Positions 44,190 to 52,762 of a stretch of DNA of 64,000 nucleotides are shown here, in pieces (within the stretch, counting starts at the first letter, position 1; each line of letters starts with the position of its first letter). Location of the stretch: assembly GCA_025808875.1 (NCBI GenBank), contig CP075528.1, forward strand, positions 4,214,473 through 4,278,472, written 5' to 3'. The notes below the pieces were generated by a model that worked only from the letters and a program-made list of their open reading frames with translations, made no database searches and was not told the origin of the DNA. The position numbers and the translations under genes were made by a program. This stretch comes from Enhydrobacter sp. (GTDB taxonomy: Bacteria > Pseudomonadota > Alphaproteobacteria > Reyranellales > Reyranellaceae).

Positions 44190-44668
44190 GGCGTTCCCTT
44201 ACTTCGTGGGTGAGTCGTTGGTTGGCATCAATATCTTGTTGCTCGAGCGCTTCCCAATATTCTCGGCGTTTCTGCAATTAAGTGTGGCGGATCACGCGGC
44301 GCGCGAGGCGCGTGGTGACGACGCCGGAGACTGCGCTCGTGCGCCCACCTGCCTTGCGCACGCACGGACGATCGACATCGCGCTCTCGTGCTCCTTTGCC
44401 GTTCTGTGACGTGGCTGGAACGATGTTAGCGCTTCGCTCGGGCGGTGTGGACTCACGGCCCGAAACAGCGCATAAGTGCGGCATAGCGACACTGCCCGAA
44501 GAGCATCGTCAGGAGTCTTCGGCATAGGTTGCGGAGCGCGATACCCGGTCAACGTCTTCCCCGTGAACTTCTTGGTCGTCTGTCAATGTCAACGAACGCT
44601 CGGACGTCAACGGTCCAGCAAGCGGTCGCCGGACTCCGCTCAACCCATCCTCCAGCCCAGAGCCTTGA
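44190..44668 (+). promoter_or_regulatory. 479-bp gene-free region, long leader of the RRM gene
   Basis: This gap lies between the divergent starts of the TPP enzyme (44189, minus) and the RRM protein (44669, plus). It contains only short overlapping open frames with no recognisable protein. Genes for glycine-rich RRM proteins often have long 5' leaders with post-transcriptional (cold) control, which could explain the space. No promoter or thermosensor could be fixed by eye. Confidence 0.35.
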
Positions 44669-45310
44669 ATGAGTCGTAAATTGTTTGTGGGCAATCTGCC
44701 CTATTCGGTCACGTCCGAGCGTCTGCAAGAAGCCTTCTCCCAGTTCGGCAACGTTACCTCTTCGAAAGTGATCGTGGATCGCGAGACAGGCCGCAGCCGC
44801 GGCTTCGCGTTCCTCGAGATGGAAACCGATGACCAGGGCGCCGCGGCGATGCAGGCCATGAACGGCGCGTTGCTCGATGGCCGATCGATCGCCGTCCGTG
44901 AAGCCGTCGAGCGCCAGCCCGGCGGTGGGGGCGGCGGTGGCTTCGGCGGTGGCGGCGGTGGCGGCGGCTTCCGCCCGCGTGGCCCGCGTCCGCCCTATGG
45001 TGGAGGTGGCGGTGGCGGCGGTTACGGCGGCGGTGGCGGTGGCTACCGTGGCGGTGGTGGCGGTGGCTACGGCGGCGGCGGCGGCGGCGGCTACCGTGGC
45101 GCCGGTGGTGGCGGCGCCGGTGCCGGTGACGGCGGGCCGATGCGCGACCGACGGGCCGACTTCTCGGGCGGCGGTGGCGGTGGCGCCGGCGGCTTTGAAG
45201 GCGGCGGCGGCGGCGATGCCGGCCGACCGCAGCGGCGGCGCGACGCCGCGCCGGCGCGACGCGACCGTGACTACGAGCCACGCAAGCGCGGCTTCGACGA
45301 CGACCAATAG
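44669..45310 (+). CDS. glycine-rich RRM RNA-binding protein
   Basis: A 213-residue protein with one RNA-recognition motif (residues 3-80), RNP2 KLFVGNL (4-10) and RNP1 RGFAFLEM (44-51). A low-complexity C-terminal tail follows from residue 85 to the end, mostly glycine with interspersed F, Y and R (GGG-F/Y-R type repeats). Such proteins bind single-stranded RNA and often act at low temperature as RNA chaperones; the tail can drive condensate-like behaviour. The tail is encoded by GGC/GGT-rich repeats that could vary between strains. A strong terminator follows. Confidence 0.93.
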   Translation: MSRKLFVGNLPYSVTSERLQEAFSQFGNVTSSKVIVDRETGRSRGFAFLEMETDDQGAAAMQAMNGALLDGRSIAVREAVERQPGGGGGGGFGGGGGGGGFRPRGPRPPYGGGGGGGGYGGGGGGYRGGGGGGYGGGGGGGYRGAGGGGAGAGDGGPMRDRRADFSGGGGGGAGGFEGGGGGDAGRPQRRRDAAPARRDRDYEPRKRGFDDDQ

Positions 45311-45335
45311 ATCGTCGCACCGAGAACGACATCAA

Positions 45336-45364
45336 CGCCGGGGCAATCCCCGGCGTTTTTGTTT
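45336..45364 (+). terminator. Rho-independent terminator after the RRM gene
   Basis: An 8-bp perfect stem CGCCGGGG/CCCCGGCG with a CAAT loop is followed by TTTTTGTTT. It begins 26 bp after the RRM stop codon and separates it from the downstream DUF1194 gene. Confidence 0.9.
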
Positions 45365-45411
45365 GCCGGCCCACGTGCGGTGATATGCTCGCGCACCACG
45401 AGGAGGGCCGG

Positions 45412-46131
45412 ATGAGACGACGCGACGCGCTGGCGGGCTCGTTGGCCGTGCTGGCAAGCACGCCCGCGGTCCGCGCCGACACGCCGGTCGACCTGCAACT
45501 CGTGCTCGCCGTCGATGTCTCCCGATCGATCGACGAGGTCGAGGCGGAACTGCAGCGGCGCGGCTACATCGACGCGCTGACCGATCCGCGGATCGTCGAG
45601 GCGGTGATGTCGGGCGAGCACAAGCGTGTCGCGATCTGCTACACCGAGTGGGCGGGCAGCCACTACCAGGCCGTCGTCGTCGACTGGACCGTCATCGACG
45701 GCCCGGAGGCGGCGCGACGCTTCGCCGACCGGCTCACCGAGGCACCCCGCACCGCGCAGAGCTGGACCGCCGTGGGCGCTGCGCTCATCCATGCCGGCAG
45801 CCGTTTCGAGCGCTCGGGCTTCGCGTCGCGGCGGCGCGTCATCGACATATCGGGCGACGGCCGCACCAACGACGGGCCGCCGGCGGAATTGATCCGCGAT
45901 CGACTGGTGGCACAAGGGATCGTCGTCAACGGCCTGCCGGTGATGATGAACCGCAGCAACTTCGGGCGCCCACCCGATCTCACCCTCGATCAGTACTACG
46001 AGGACAACGTCATCGGCGGACCCGGCTCGTTCCTGGTGGTGGCGCGGGATTTCGCCGACTTCAGCCGCGCCGTGCGCAACAAGCTCATCCGCGAGATCTC
46101 GCAGCTCTCGCCACCGACATCACCTGCCTGA
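45412..46131 (+). CDS. DUF1194 exported protein with von Willebrand A-like metal site
   Basis: A 239-residue protein with an N-terminal signal (MRRRDALAGSLAVLAS, cleavage near residue 22). The vWA-like MIDAS D35-x-S37-x-S39 (VDVSRS) and a later threonine/aspartate-rich DISGDGRTND segment are consistent with divalent-metal-dependent ligand binding. DUF1194 is common in Alphaproteobacteria with no defined role. AGGAGG lies 5 bp before the ATG. The gene is convergent with the ABHD18-like hydrolase, and the two 3' ends overlap by 47 bp. Confidence 0.85.
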   Translation: MRRRDALAGSLAVLASTPAVRADTPVDLQLVLAVDVSRSIDEVEAELQRRGYIDALTDPRIVEAVMSGEHKRVAICYTEWAGSHYQAVVVDWTVIDGPEAARRFADRLTEAPRTAQSWTAVGAALIHAGSRFERSGFASRRRVIDISGDGRTNDGPPAELIRDRLVAQGIVVNGLPVMMNRSNFGRPPDLTLDQYYEDNVIGGPGSFLVVARDFADFSRAVRNKLIREISQLSPPTSPA

Positions 46132-47467
46132 GACGCGCAAAGGGCGCAGGATCGCGCACGAGCTGGACCGGCATGCCGAGATGGCCGACCGGATAGCGAA
46201 AAAGATTCTCCTGCGGCAGCTTCCACCGCCCCACGACACCGAGGCCGTCGGCGAAGGGCAGCCAGCGGTCGGCGCTTCCCAGCGCCGAGACGATACGCGA
46301 TGCAGGCAACGCCGGCGCATCGGTCGGATCGAGCAGGCTCGCCAGCGCCTGAAGATCGCTGGCGGACCATCCGCCCGCCCGCAAGGCGCGGTCGAGACCG
46401 AGCGCCGCCGACAGGGCGCCGCCGAAGGCGACGTTCTCGATGCGGCCCGAATGGCTGATCAGCAGTGCCGCATCGGGCCGCGCCTCCGGCGGCCACAGAT
46501 GACAGTGGCTCGCCGCTTGCTGGGCGACGAACGACGTCATCGAGATGCCGGCGAGCGCCACCTTGCCACCGAACCGTTCGCGGCACCACGCGATCAACAT
46601 CGCCGCCTCCGTCGTCTGCCCGGCGATCAGGTCGATGGTGCCGAGCGGTGCGGTGGCGATGAACGGCTCGCCGCCGTAGCGGTCGGCCTCCGCGCGCAGC
46701 CCATGGAACGGCGAGACGACGCTCACCACGCGCCAACCGAGCTCCGCCAGCCGCCGGTCGGGATCGATGCCGCCGGACATCAGGTCGAGTTCCAGGCCGA
46801 AGCCGCTGCCGAACACCACGGTCGGCGCTCGCGAGGCGTCACCGACCGGCTCGACGATCCGCGCATAGAGCGTCCGACTGGCCGGCCATCGGTTGAGCCG
46901 AGCCGCCGGTGTCGGCGCCCGCAACCAGCGCTGGCGTAGTCCGCCGAGATCGAAGAGTGGCGACACCTGAACCGTGCGCGTATCGAAGGTCACCGCGTGG
47001 AACCTGTCTGGATCGCACGTCGCCACCGCGAGCGTATCGCGCATCGCGTCGGGAGATGGAATCTGCCAACGTGCCAGCGGCGGGCGCGCCACCCGCAGTT
47101 GCCCGACGAAGTTCGCGCGCGCCGCCAGATGGCGGGTCGCCGTCCGGCGGCGCTGATGCTCCAGCGATGCGATGTCACCGTCGCCGCCGAACAGCCCCTC
47201 CTCCCACGCGGCGCGCGCGGCAACAGCGCGACCGCGCGCCTCGTCGGTGCGCGCGAGGGCGCGCACGAGGCGCTCGGCCGACCACAGGTGCGGCAGCGGT
47301 TCGCCGATCTCCCGCATGAAGCGGACCGTATCGCTGCCGGCGGCGTTGGCGGCGGCCCACAGCCGCGACAACGGGAAATACCACCGCTTCAGTCCCATCA
47401 GTGCCGCACTGTCGAGCCAAGGTCTCGCCAGCAGCGCCCCCATCGGCGATCGGAACAGACGGTCCAT
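46085..47467 (-). CDS. alpha/beta hydrolase of the ABHD18 (DUF2048-like) type
   Basis: A 460-residue protein with an alpha/beta-hydrolase core in its C-terminal part. The nucleophile elbow is GISMTSF, and a closing histidine lies in VGHLGMP. The N-terminal 200 residues lack clear motifs, as in ABHD18-family proteins whose substrates remain poorly known. The ATG at 47467 (MDRLFRSP) was chosen over an in-frame start at 47500. The 3' end overlaps the DUF1194 gene by 47 bp on the opposite strand. Confidence 0.72.
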   Translation of the reverse strand: MDRLFRSPMGALLARPWLDSAALMGLKRWYFPLSRLWAAANAAGSDTVRFMREIGEPLPHLWSAERLVRALARTDEARGRAVAARAAWEEGLFGGDGDIASLEHQRRRTATRHLAARANFVGQLRVARPPLARWQIPSPDAMRDTLAVATCDPDRFHAVTFDTRTVQVSPLFDLGGLRQRWLRAPTPAARLNRWPASRTLYARIVEPVGDASRAPTVVFGSGFGLELDLMSGGIDPDRRLAELGWRVVSVVSPFHGLRAEADRYGGEPFIATAPLGTIDLIAGQTTEAAMLIAWCRERFGGKVALAGISMTSFVAQQAASHCHLWPPEARPDAALLISHSGRIENVAFGGALSAALGLDRALRAGGWSASDLQALASLLDPTDAPALPASRIVSALGSADRWLPFADGLGVVGRWKLPQENLFRYPVGHLGMPVQLVRDPAPFARLRQVMSVARAARSRG

Positions 47468-47557
47468 CAGGCGAGACCGGCGATTTCGCTTGGCCGGCAA
47501 GGGGCCTTGGCCGCATCATCGCCCGCCGCCATGTCATACCTGCCGGGAGCTACCGCG

Positions 47558-48301
47558 ATGTTGGCCAACGATCCTGTCACCCAAGCGCGCCTCGACCTGA
47601 CGACGGCGCTGAGGGCGGCCTCGCGCCACGGCCTGAACGAGGGCGTGTGCAACCACTTCAGCATGGTGGTGCCGGGCCGCGAGGATCTGTTCCTGGTCAA
47701 TCCGCAGGGGCTACACTGGTCGGAGATCACGCCCTCCGATCTGGTGATGGCGGACGGCGACGGCAACGTCATCGAGGGCAAGTATCCGGTCGAGGCGACG
47801 GCCTTCTACATCCACGCCCGCATCCACGCCGGCAACACGAAGGCCGCGGTGGTGCTGCACACCCACATGCCCTATGCAACGGCGTTGACCTCGATCCGCG
47901 ACGGCCGGCTCGAGATGTGCACGCAGAACGCCTTCCGCTACTGGAACCGCATCGCCTACGACGAGGAATATGGCGGTGTCGCGCTCAGCAACGACGAAGG
48001 CGAGCGGATGTGCCGCGCCATGGGCGACAAGGACATCCTGTTTCTGCGCAACCACGGCGTGATCGTGAGCGGCCCGACCGTCGCCCAGGCCTACGATGAT
48101 CTTTACTATCTTGAACGTGCCGCCATGGTGCAGGTGCTGGCGATGCAGACCGGCCGCCCGTTGCACAACATCGCCGATTCGTTGGCCGACCACACCGCGA
48201 AGCAGATCGCCGGCGAGGCACAGCAGGCCTTCCTGCACTTCGAATCGCTGAAGCGCATGCTGGATCGCGACGAGCCGGGCTGGCGCAAGCTCGCCGCCTG
48301 A
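47558..48301 (+). CDS. class II aldolase/adducin family protein
   Basis: A 247-residue zinc-type class II aldolase domain protein. Zinc ligands are H101 and H103 (LHTHMPYA) and H166 (RNHGVIV); E79 (VEAT) is in the catalytic position. The family includes fuculose-phosphate aldolases, oxo-acid decarboxylases and adducin-like proteins, so the substrate is open. The start at 47558 has GGGAG eight bases upstream; an ATG at 47531 lacks a Shine-Dalgarno. The next gene begins 10 bp downstream. Confidence 0.83.
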   Translation: MLANDPVTQARLDLTTALRAASRHGLNEGVCNHFSMVVPGREDLFLVNPQGLHWSEITPSDLVMADGDGNVIEGKYPVEATAFYIHARIHAGNTKAAVVLHTHMPYATALTSIRDGRLEMCTQNAFRYWNRIAYDEEYGGVALSNDEGERMCRAMGDKDILFLRNHGVIVSGPTVAQAYDDLYYLERAAMVQVLAMQTGRPLHNIADSLADHTAKQIAGEAQQAFLHFESLKRMLDRDEPGWRKLAA

Positions 48302-48311
48302 AGGAGACAAC

Positions 48312-48893
48312 ATGCGTATCGTCGCCTCCCTGCTTGCCCTGGCCGCCGTCGCCGCGGTCGCGCCTGCTTTGGCGCAGCAGGGTCCCAAGGTCGGGGAGCT
48401 CGAGATCAAGGCCTATCAGCCGATCCCCAAGACCAAGGTCGCCGTCCAGCTCACGTCGGACACCCACCTGTCCCGCGAACTGCGCCGCGAGGTGATGATC
48501 CGTCTCGCGCGCCGCGGCAACGAGGTCGGATTCAGCGGCGGCAACGTCATGCGCATGGACGTGACCTATTTCGATCTCGGTCCACAGATGGGCGGCAGCG
48601 GGCCGACCATGATCCCGCGCGGCCCCCAGTACGACGGCCCGGGCGCCAATCCGCGGCCCGACCTGCCCGGCATCCGCCTCGAGCGCCGCGATTCACTCGC
48701 CCCTGCGACCGGTCCGACCTTGCGCATCACCCTCACGCTCTACGCCGTCGACACCGGCAAGGTGCTGTGGGTCGCTACCGCCTCCTGCTATACCCAGGCC
48801 AATCTCGCGATGCAGGCCGGCGTCGCCATGCTCGACAACATCTTCGGTAACGCCGACAAGAACCGCGTCGGCGATGCGGGCTGCCCTCTCTAA
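48312..48893 (+). CDS. exported hypothetical protein
   Basis: A 193-residue protein I do not recognise. It has a clear signal peptide (about residues 1-21, ending ALAQ), then a mature part with alternating polar strands and a proline/glycine-rich loop around 95-120. Two cysteines sit near the C-terminus (SCYTQ and GCPL), which could form a disulfide in the periplasm. AAGGAGA lies 7 bp before the ATG. It lies between the aldolase and the CMD-family gene, all on the plus strand, and may be cotranscribed. Confidence 0.7.
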   Translation: MRIVASLLALAAVAAVAPALAQQGPKVGELEIKAYQPIPKTKVAVQLTSDTHLSRELRREVMIRLARRGNEVGFSGGNVMRMDVTYFDLGPQMGGSGPTMIPRGPQYDGPGANPRPDLPGIRLERRDSLAPATGPTLRITLTLYAVDTGKVLWVATASCYTQANLAMQAGVAMLDNIFGNADKNRVGDAGCPL

Positions 48894-48926
48894 CCCTTCA
48901 AGACAACTGAATCGGAGGAATGCCCA

Positions 48927-49475
48927 ATGCCGCGCCTGGCCCCGCTCGACCTCGCCAAACTGACGCCCGAACAGAAAAAGGTGGCGGACTCCATCGTGTC
49001 CGGCCCGCGCGGCGGCCTGCGCGGTCCGTTCGAGCCGTGGCTGCGCAGTCCGGTGCTCGCCGACCGTGCCCAGAAGCTCGGCGAGTACTGCCGCTTCCAC
49101 AATTCGCTGCCCAGGGATCTCAGCGAGCTGGCGATCTGCCTAATCGGCCGACACTTCAAGGCGCAGTTCGAGTTCTACGCCCATGCCCGCCTGGCCCGCG
49201 AAGCCGGCCTGTCGGCCGACATCGTCGAGGCGATCCGCACCCGCAAGTCGCCGCCCTTCACGCGCGAGGTCGAGAAGGTCGTCTACGACTTCGTCACCGA
49301 GTACCTCGACACCAACCGGGTTGCCGCGCCGAACTACAAGCGGGCCATCGACGCCTTCGGCGAGCAGGGCGTGGTCGATCTGGTCGGCGTGTGCGGCTAC
49401 TACATGCTGGTGTCGATGACGCTCAACGTCTTCGAGATGCCGCTGCCGCCGGGCGAACCCGAACCCTTGGCATAG
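48927..49475 (+). CDS. carboxymuconolactone decarboxylase (AhpD-like) family protein
   Basis: A 182-residue all-helical protein with the CMD fold pattern (LGEYCRFHNSLPRDLSELA, then FEFYAHARLAREAGL). The CxxC pair of peroxidase-type AhpD proteins is absent; the equivalent segment reads FEFYAHA. Thiol peroxidase activity is therefore unlikely and a lyase or binding role is more probable. GGAGG lies 6 bp before the ATG. It is followed by a run of intergenic hairpins. Confidence 0.83.
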   Translation: MPRLAPLDLAKLTPEQKKVADSIVSGPRGGLRGPFEPWLRSPVLADRAQKLGEYCRFHNSLPRDLSELAICLIGRHFKAQFEFYAHARLAREAGLSADIVEAIRTRKSPPFTREVEKVVYDFVTEYLDTNRVAAPNYKRAIDAFGEQGVVDLVGVCGYYMLVSMTLNVFEMPLPPGEPEPLA

Positions 49476-49493
49476 CGGCCGCCGCACCGTCCT

Positions 49494-49628
49494 CCTCCCC
49501 ATCGCGAACGCGATGGGGAGGTGTCGCCGTCATACGGCGACGGAGGGGTCATAGGCTGCAGTTGGCGCCCATGACCCCTCCGGCCCTTCGGGCCACCTCC
49601 CCAGCTTGGCTGCGCTACGCTGGGGAGG
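49494..49628. repeat. cluster of five perfect hairpins (mosaic intergenic repeat)
   Basis: There are five inverted repeats in 135 bp. (1) CCTCCCCATCGCG with its complement, 49494-49521, 13-bp stem. (2) GTCGCCGT/ACGGCGAC, 49523-49541. (3) GGAGGGGTCAT with ATGACCCCTCC, 49542-49581. (4) GGCCC/GGGCC, 49582-49594. (5) CCTCCCCAGC/GCTGGGGAGG, 49596-49628. The CCTCCCC...GGGGAGG ends recur in three of them and resemble the ugpB-ugpA hairpin. It looks like a mobile palindromic element of the REP/mosaic kind, not a gene. It fills the 191 bp between the CMD and LysE genes. Confidence 0.75.
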
Positions 49629-49666
49629 AGATTTTTCAGGCATCATGGCCTTTGGATTGGCGATAG

Positions 49667-50290
49667 ATGACCTTTCTCCTCTTTCTGGCGGCGGCATCGG
49701 TCATTGCCCTGTCGCCCGGTCCCGGCATTCTCTACGTCGCCGCCCGCACCTTGGCGGACGGCAGGCAGGTCGGGCTCGCCTCGAGCTTCGGCACCGGCGT
49801 CGGCGGGCTGGTCCATGTCGCCGCCGGCGCGATCGGCGTTTCGGCGCTGGTCATGGCGAGTGCCGAGGCCTTCACTCTCCTCAAGATCGCGGGCGCGCTG
49901 TACCTCGTCTGGCTCGGCATCAAGACGGCCCGCCAGGCGCGTCGCGACATCGCCGTGGCGAGGACCGGCGCAAGCCCGCGCCAGGCCTTTCGTGAAGGTG
50001 TCGTCGTCGAGGCGCTCAACCCCAAGACGGCCGCCTTCTTTCTCGCCTTCCTGCCGCAGTTCGTCGATCCGGCAAGCGGTTCGGTATGGCTGCAATTCCT
50101 GCTGCTCGGCCTGATCTCGGTGACGCTGAACACGGCGGTCGACGTGGTGGTCGCCTTCGTGGCCGCCCGGGCACGGGCGGTCGCGCTGACACGACCGACG
50201 CTGCTTTCCCGGTTGCGGCAAGGTGCCGGCGGCTTGATCGCGAGCCTCGGCCTGTTGCTCCTCTTCGCGCGCCGGCCGGCCAGCGTCTGA
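49667..50290 (+). CDS. LysE family amino acid exporter (RhtB-like)
   Basis: A 207-residue membrane protein with about six helices. The family start LFLAAASVIALSPGPGILYVAARTLADGRQ and the loop GIKTARQARRD are typical of LysE/RhtB exporters; EALNPKTAAFFLAFLPQFVDP is the signature region. It exports an amino acid or related small metabolite, not determined. It is convergent with the cyclase-family gene, with stops 3 bp apart. Confidence 0.9.
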   Translation: MTFLLFLAAASVIALSPGPGILYVAARTLADGRQVGLASSFGTGVGGLVHVAAGAIGVSALVMASAEAFTLLKIAGALYLVWLGIKTARQARRDIAVARTGASPRQAFREGVVVEALNPKTAAFFLAFLPQFVDPASGSVWLQFLLLGLISVTLNTAVDVVVAFVAARARAVALTRPTLLSRLRQGAGGLIASLGLLLLFARRPASV

Positions 50291-50293
50291 GCT

Positions 50294-51070
50294 CTACTCC
50301 TCGAAGATCGCGACCGCGCGGGTCCAGCCGGCGGAGGCGCCGCGGATCTTGTGGGGGAAGCAGGCGATGGTGAAGCCGTCGCCCGGCAACGCCTCGAGAT
50401 TGTGCAGCTTCTCGAGATGGCAGTAGCCGATGTGGCGGCCGGCCTTGTGACCTTCCCAGATGATCGACGGGTCGTGGTCCTTGGCCCACTTCTGGGCGGT
50501 GAAATAGAACGGCGCGTCCCAGCTCCAGGCGTCGGTGCCGGTCAGCCGGATGCCCTTTTCCAGCAGGTACATGGTGGCGTCGTAGCCCATGCCGCAGCCC
50601 GAGTTGACGTAGTCGTTGTTGCCGTAGCGCGAGCCGGCGCGGGTATTCACGACGACGATCTCGAGCGGCTTCAACTCGTGGCCAATGCGCCCGAGCTCGG
50701 CCTCGACCTCGGCGGCGGTGATGACATGACCGTCGGGCTTGTCGCGAAAGTCGAGCTTCACGCCGGGCTGGAAGCACCATTCGAGCGGCACCTCGTCGAT
50801 GGTGATGGCGCGCTCGCCCTTGTTCATCGTCGGATGGAAGTGATAGGGCGCGTCGAGATGCGTGCCGTTGTGGGTCGACAGGTTGACGTTCTCGACCGCC
50901 CATCCCTGGCCGTCCGGCAGATCCTCCTTCTTGAGGCCCGGGAAGAAGCCCGCGATCTGGCCTGCCGTATCCTCGTGCTTGTGATACTGGATCTTCGGCC
51001 CGAACGGCACGGGATCGGAGATCACGTCGTTCTCCAGGTAGATCGACAGGTCGACGAAGCGGCGGGGCAT
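50294..51070 (-). CDS. cyclase family protein (kynurenine formamidase-like metal hydrolase)
   Basis: A 258-residue metal-dependent hydrolase. The signature HxGTHxDxPxH is present as H67-N-G-T-H71-L-D73-A-P-Y-H77, with further ligands likely at H29/H31 or later. Relatives include kynurenine formamidase and isatin hydrolase. The ATG at 51070 has GGAGAC six bases upstream and was preferred to an upstream start. It is divergent from the TRAP transporter genes, which may import its substrate or product. Confidence 0.85.
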   Translation of the reverse strand: MPRRFVDLSIYLENDVISDPVPFGPKIQYHKHEDTAGQIAGFFPGLKKEDLPDGQGWAVENVNLSTHNGTHLDAPYHFHPTMNKGERAITIDEVPLEWCFQPGVKLDFRDKPDGHVITAAEVEAELGRIGHELKPLEIVVVNTRAGSRYGNNDYVNSGCGMGYDATMYLLEKGIRLTGTDAWSWDAPFYFTAQKWAKDHDPSIIWEGHKAGRHIGYCHLEKLHNLEALPGDGFTIACFPHKIRGASAGWTRAVAIFEE

Positions 51071-51174
51071 GAACGTCTCCAGATTCGCGAACGACGCAAC
51101 CCTGCCGCCCGCGCCGCCGGTCGTCAAACCCCCGCCGTCGTACTAGGATCGCGCCAAGAAACGGGAGGGAACGC

Positions 51175-52254
51175 ATGTCGCTTCGTCGCAGAACCATGCT
51201 GGGGCGCGTCGCCGCCGCCGGCCTCGTTGTCGGCGCCCCGGGCGTCGCGCGTGCCCAGAGCACGGTCAAGCTCACCGCGATCGCCGGCCATCCGCCGGTC
51301 TTCCTGTGGGTCAAGCTGATGGAGGAGTTCTTCATCCCGGAGGTCGACAAGCGGCTGGCCGACGGCAACACCGGCGTGAAGATCGAATGGACCAGGGCGT
51401 GGGGCGGCACACTCGCCAAGCTCGGCACCGAGATCGAGGCGATCCGCGACGGCATCGGCGACATCGGCTTCATCAGCACGGTGTTCCAGGCGGCCCACAT
51501 GCCGCTGCAGAACGTCTCCTACATGACGCCGTTCGGGGCGCCCGACATCGCCACCGTGACCGCGGTGGTCGAGAAGCTGCAGGCCGGCATACCCAGCATG
51601 GAGCAGGCCTATGCCCGCAACAAGCTGCGCTTCCTCGGCGGCTCGGCGCTCGACGACTACCACATCTTCACCACCTTTCCGGTGAAGTCGATCGACGACC
51701 TCAAGGGCCGAAAGATCATGGCGCCCGGTCCATCGGCCAACTGGATCAACGGCACCGGCGCGGTCGCCGTCGCCTCGTCGCTGCCGGAGTACTACAACAA
51801 CATCAAGACCGGCGTGGCCGACGGCGTGCTGACCTTCGTCACCGGCGCGGTGCCGATCAAGCTGCAGGAGGTGGCGCCGCACCTTACATTGGCGAGCTTC
51901 GGTGCGATGTTCGCCGGTGCGCTGGTCATCAACAGCACGCGCTTCGGCCGCCTGCCGCCGGCAGCGCAGAAAGTGTTCGCGGAGGTCGGCGCCGAGTACA
52001 CCAGGCGCTTCGCCGCGGAGCAGACGACACGGGCCGTGAGCGGCCTCAAGGCAATGGAGGGCGCCGGGCTCAAGGTCGCCGAGCTGGCGCCGGCCGAACG
52101 GCTGCGCTGGGCCAAGGCGCTGCCCAACGTGGCGCAGAAGTGGGCGGCCGATCTCGACGCCAAGGGCCAGCCCGGCAAGGCGGTGCTCAAGGGCTACATG
52201 GACGGGCTGAAGGCGGCGGGCGTGAAGGTGCCGCGGGACTGGTCGGTCGAGTAG
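51175..52254 (+). CDS. dctP: TRAP transporter substrate-binding protein (DctP type)
   Basis: A 359-residue periplasmic binding protein with a twin-arginine-like signal (MSLRRRTMLGRV, ending near ARAQ at residue 28). It carries the DctP pattern (FEVDKRLAD-like start, RDGIGDIGFISTVFQA, FTTFPVKSIDDLKGRKI). It collects an organic acid for the DctQM permease encoded immediately downstream; the ligand is unknown. Its neighbour on the other strand is a cyclase-family hydrolase. Confidence 0.9.
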   Translation: MSLRRRTMLGRVAAAGLVVGAPGVARAQSTVKLTAIAGHPPVFLWVKLMEEFFIPEVDKRLADGNTGVKIEWTRAWGGTLAKLGTEIEAIRDGIGDIGFISTVFQAAHMPLQNVSYMTPFGAPDIATVTAVVEKLQAGIPSMEQAYARNKLRFLGGSALDDYHIFTTFPVKSIDDLKGRKIMAPGPSANWINGTGAVAVASSLPEYYNNIKTGVADGVLTFVTGAVPIKLQEVAPHLTLASFGAMFAGALVINSTRFGRLPPAAQKVFAEVGAEYTRRFAAEQTTRAVSGLKAMEGAGLKVAELAPAERLRWAKALPNVAQKWAADLDAKGQPGKAVLKGYMDGLKAAGVKVPRDWSVE

Positions 52255-52261
52255 CCGCTCC

Positions 52262-52762
52262 TTGTCGCCCTGGGCGCGCTTCACCGGGCTGCTGAGCGCC
52301 GTCGGCACGGTCTGGATCTTCGGCCTGATGGCGCTCAGCGTCGCCGACGTCGTCGGCCGCGATCTGTTCCATGCTCCGGTGCGCGGCACGACCGAGCTGC
52401 TGGGCCTCAGCATCGTCGGCATCGTCTGGTTGCAGCTCGCCCACTCCATCGCGTCGGGACGGTTGACGCGCTCCGAGGCGCTGATCGACATGGTGCGGAT
52501 GCGCCGACCGCGGCTCGCCGCCGCCATGGACGCAACCTACATGCTGATCGGCGCGGCACTGCTCGCGACCATCGCCTGGGTCTGCGCCGGCTCGCTCGGC
52601 GAGGCCGTCGAGATCGGCGACTACGTCGGCGCGATCGGCGACTTCACCTTCCCGACCTGGCCGGTGCGGGCACTCATGCTGCTGGGCGCGGCGGCCGGCG
52701 CGCTGCAGTGCCTGTTGCTCGCCGTCGGCCACGCGCGCCACGCGCTGTGGCCCGCGCCGTGA
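52262..52762 (+). CDS. dctQ: TRAP transporter small permease (DctQ type)
   Basis: A 166-residue small membrane subunit with four hydrophobic helices. It opens LSAVGTVWIFGLMALSVADVVGRDLF, typical of DctQ, with RGTTELLGLSIVGIVWLQLAHSI next. It starts at TTG 52262, 7 bp after dctP; no better start is visible. Its stop overlaps the dctM GTG (GTGA at 52759-52762). Confidence 0.87.
   Translation: MSPWARFTGLLSAVGTVWIFGLMALSVADVVGRDLFHAPVRGTTELLGLSIVGIVWLQLAHSIASGRLTRSEALIDMVRMRRPRLAAAMDATYMLIGAALLATIAWVCAGSLGEAVEIGDYVGAIGDFTFPTWPVRALMLLGAAAGALQCLLLAVGHARHALWPAP

Noticed and set aside
42504..44277. A 587-codon frame on the same strand as the TPP enzyme
   Set aside because: It is a shifted-frame shadow, rich in R, G and H; the true frame has the TPP and catalytic motifs.
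44282..44552. Two overlapping open frames of 81 and 86 codons in the RRM leader
   Set aside because: They are antisense to each other, with no motif, ribosome site or known similarity, so they are treated as chance frames.
45001..45240. GGC/GGT repeats in the RRM gene as a non-coding satellite
   Set aside because: The frame is open throughout and encodes the glycine-rich tail typical of this protein class.
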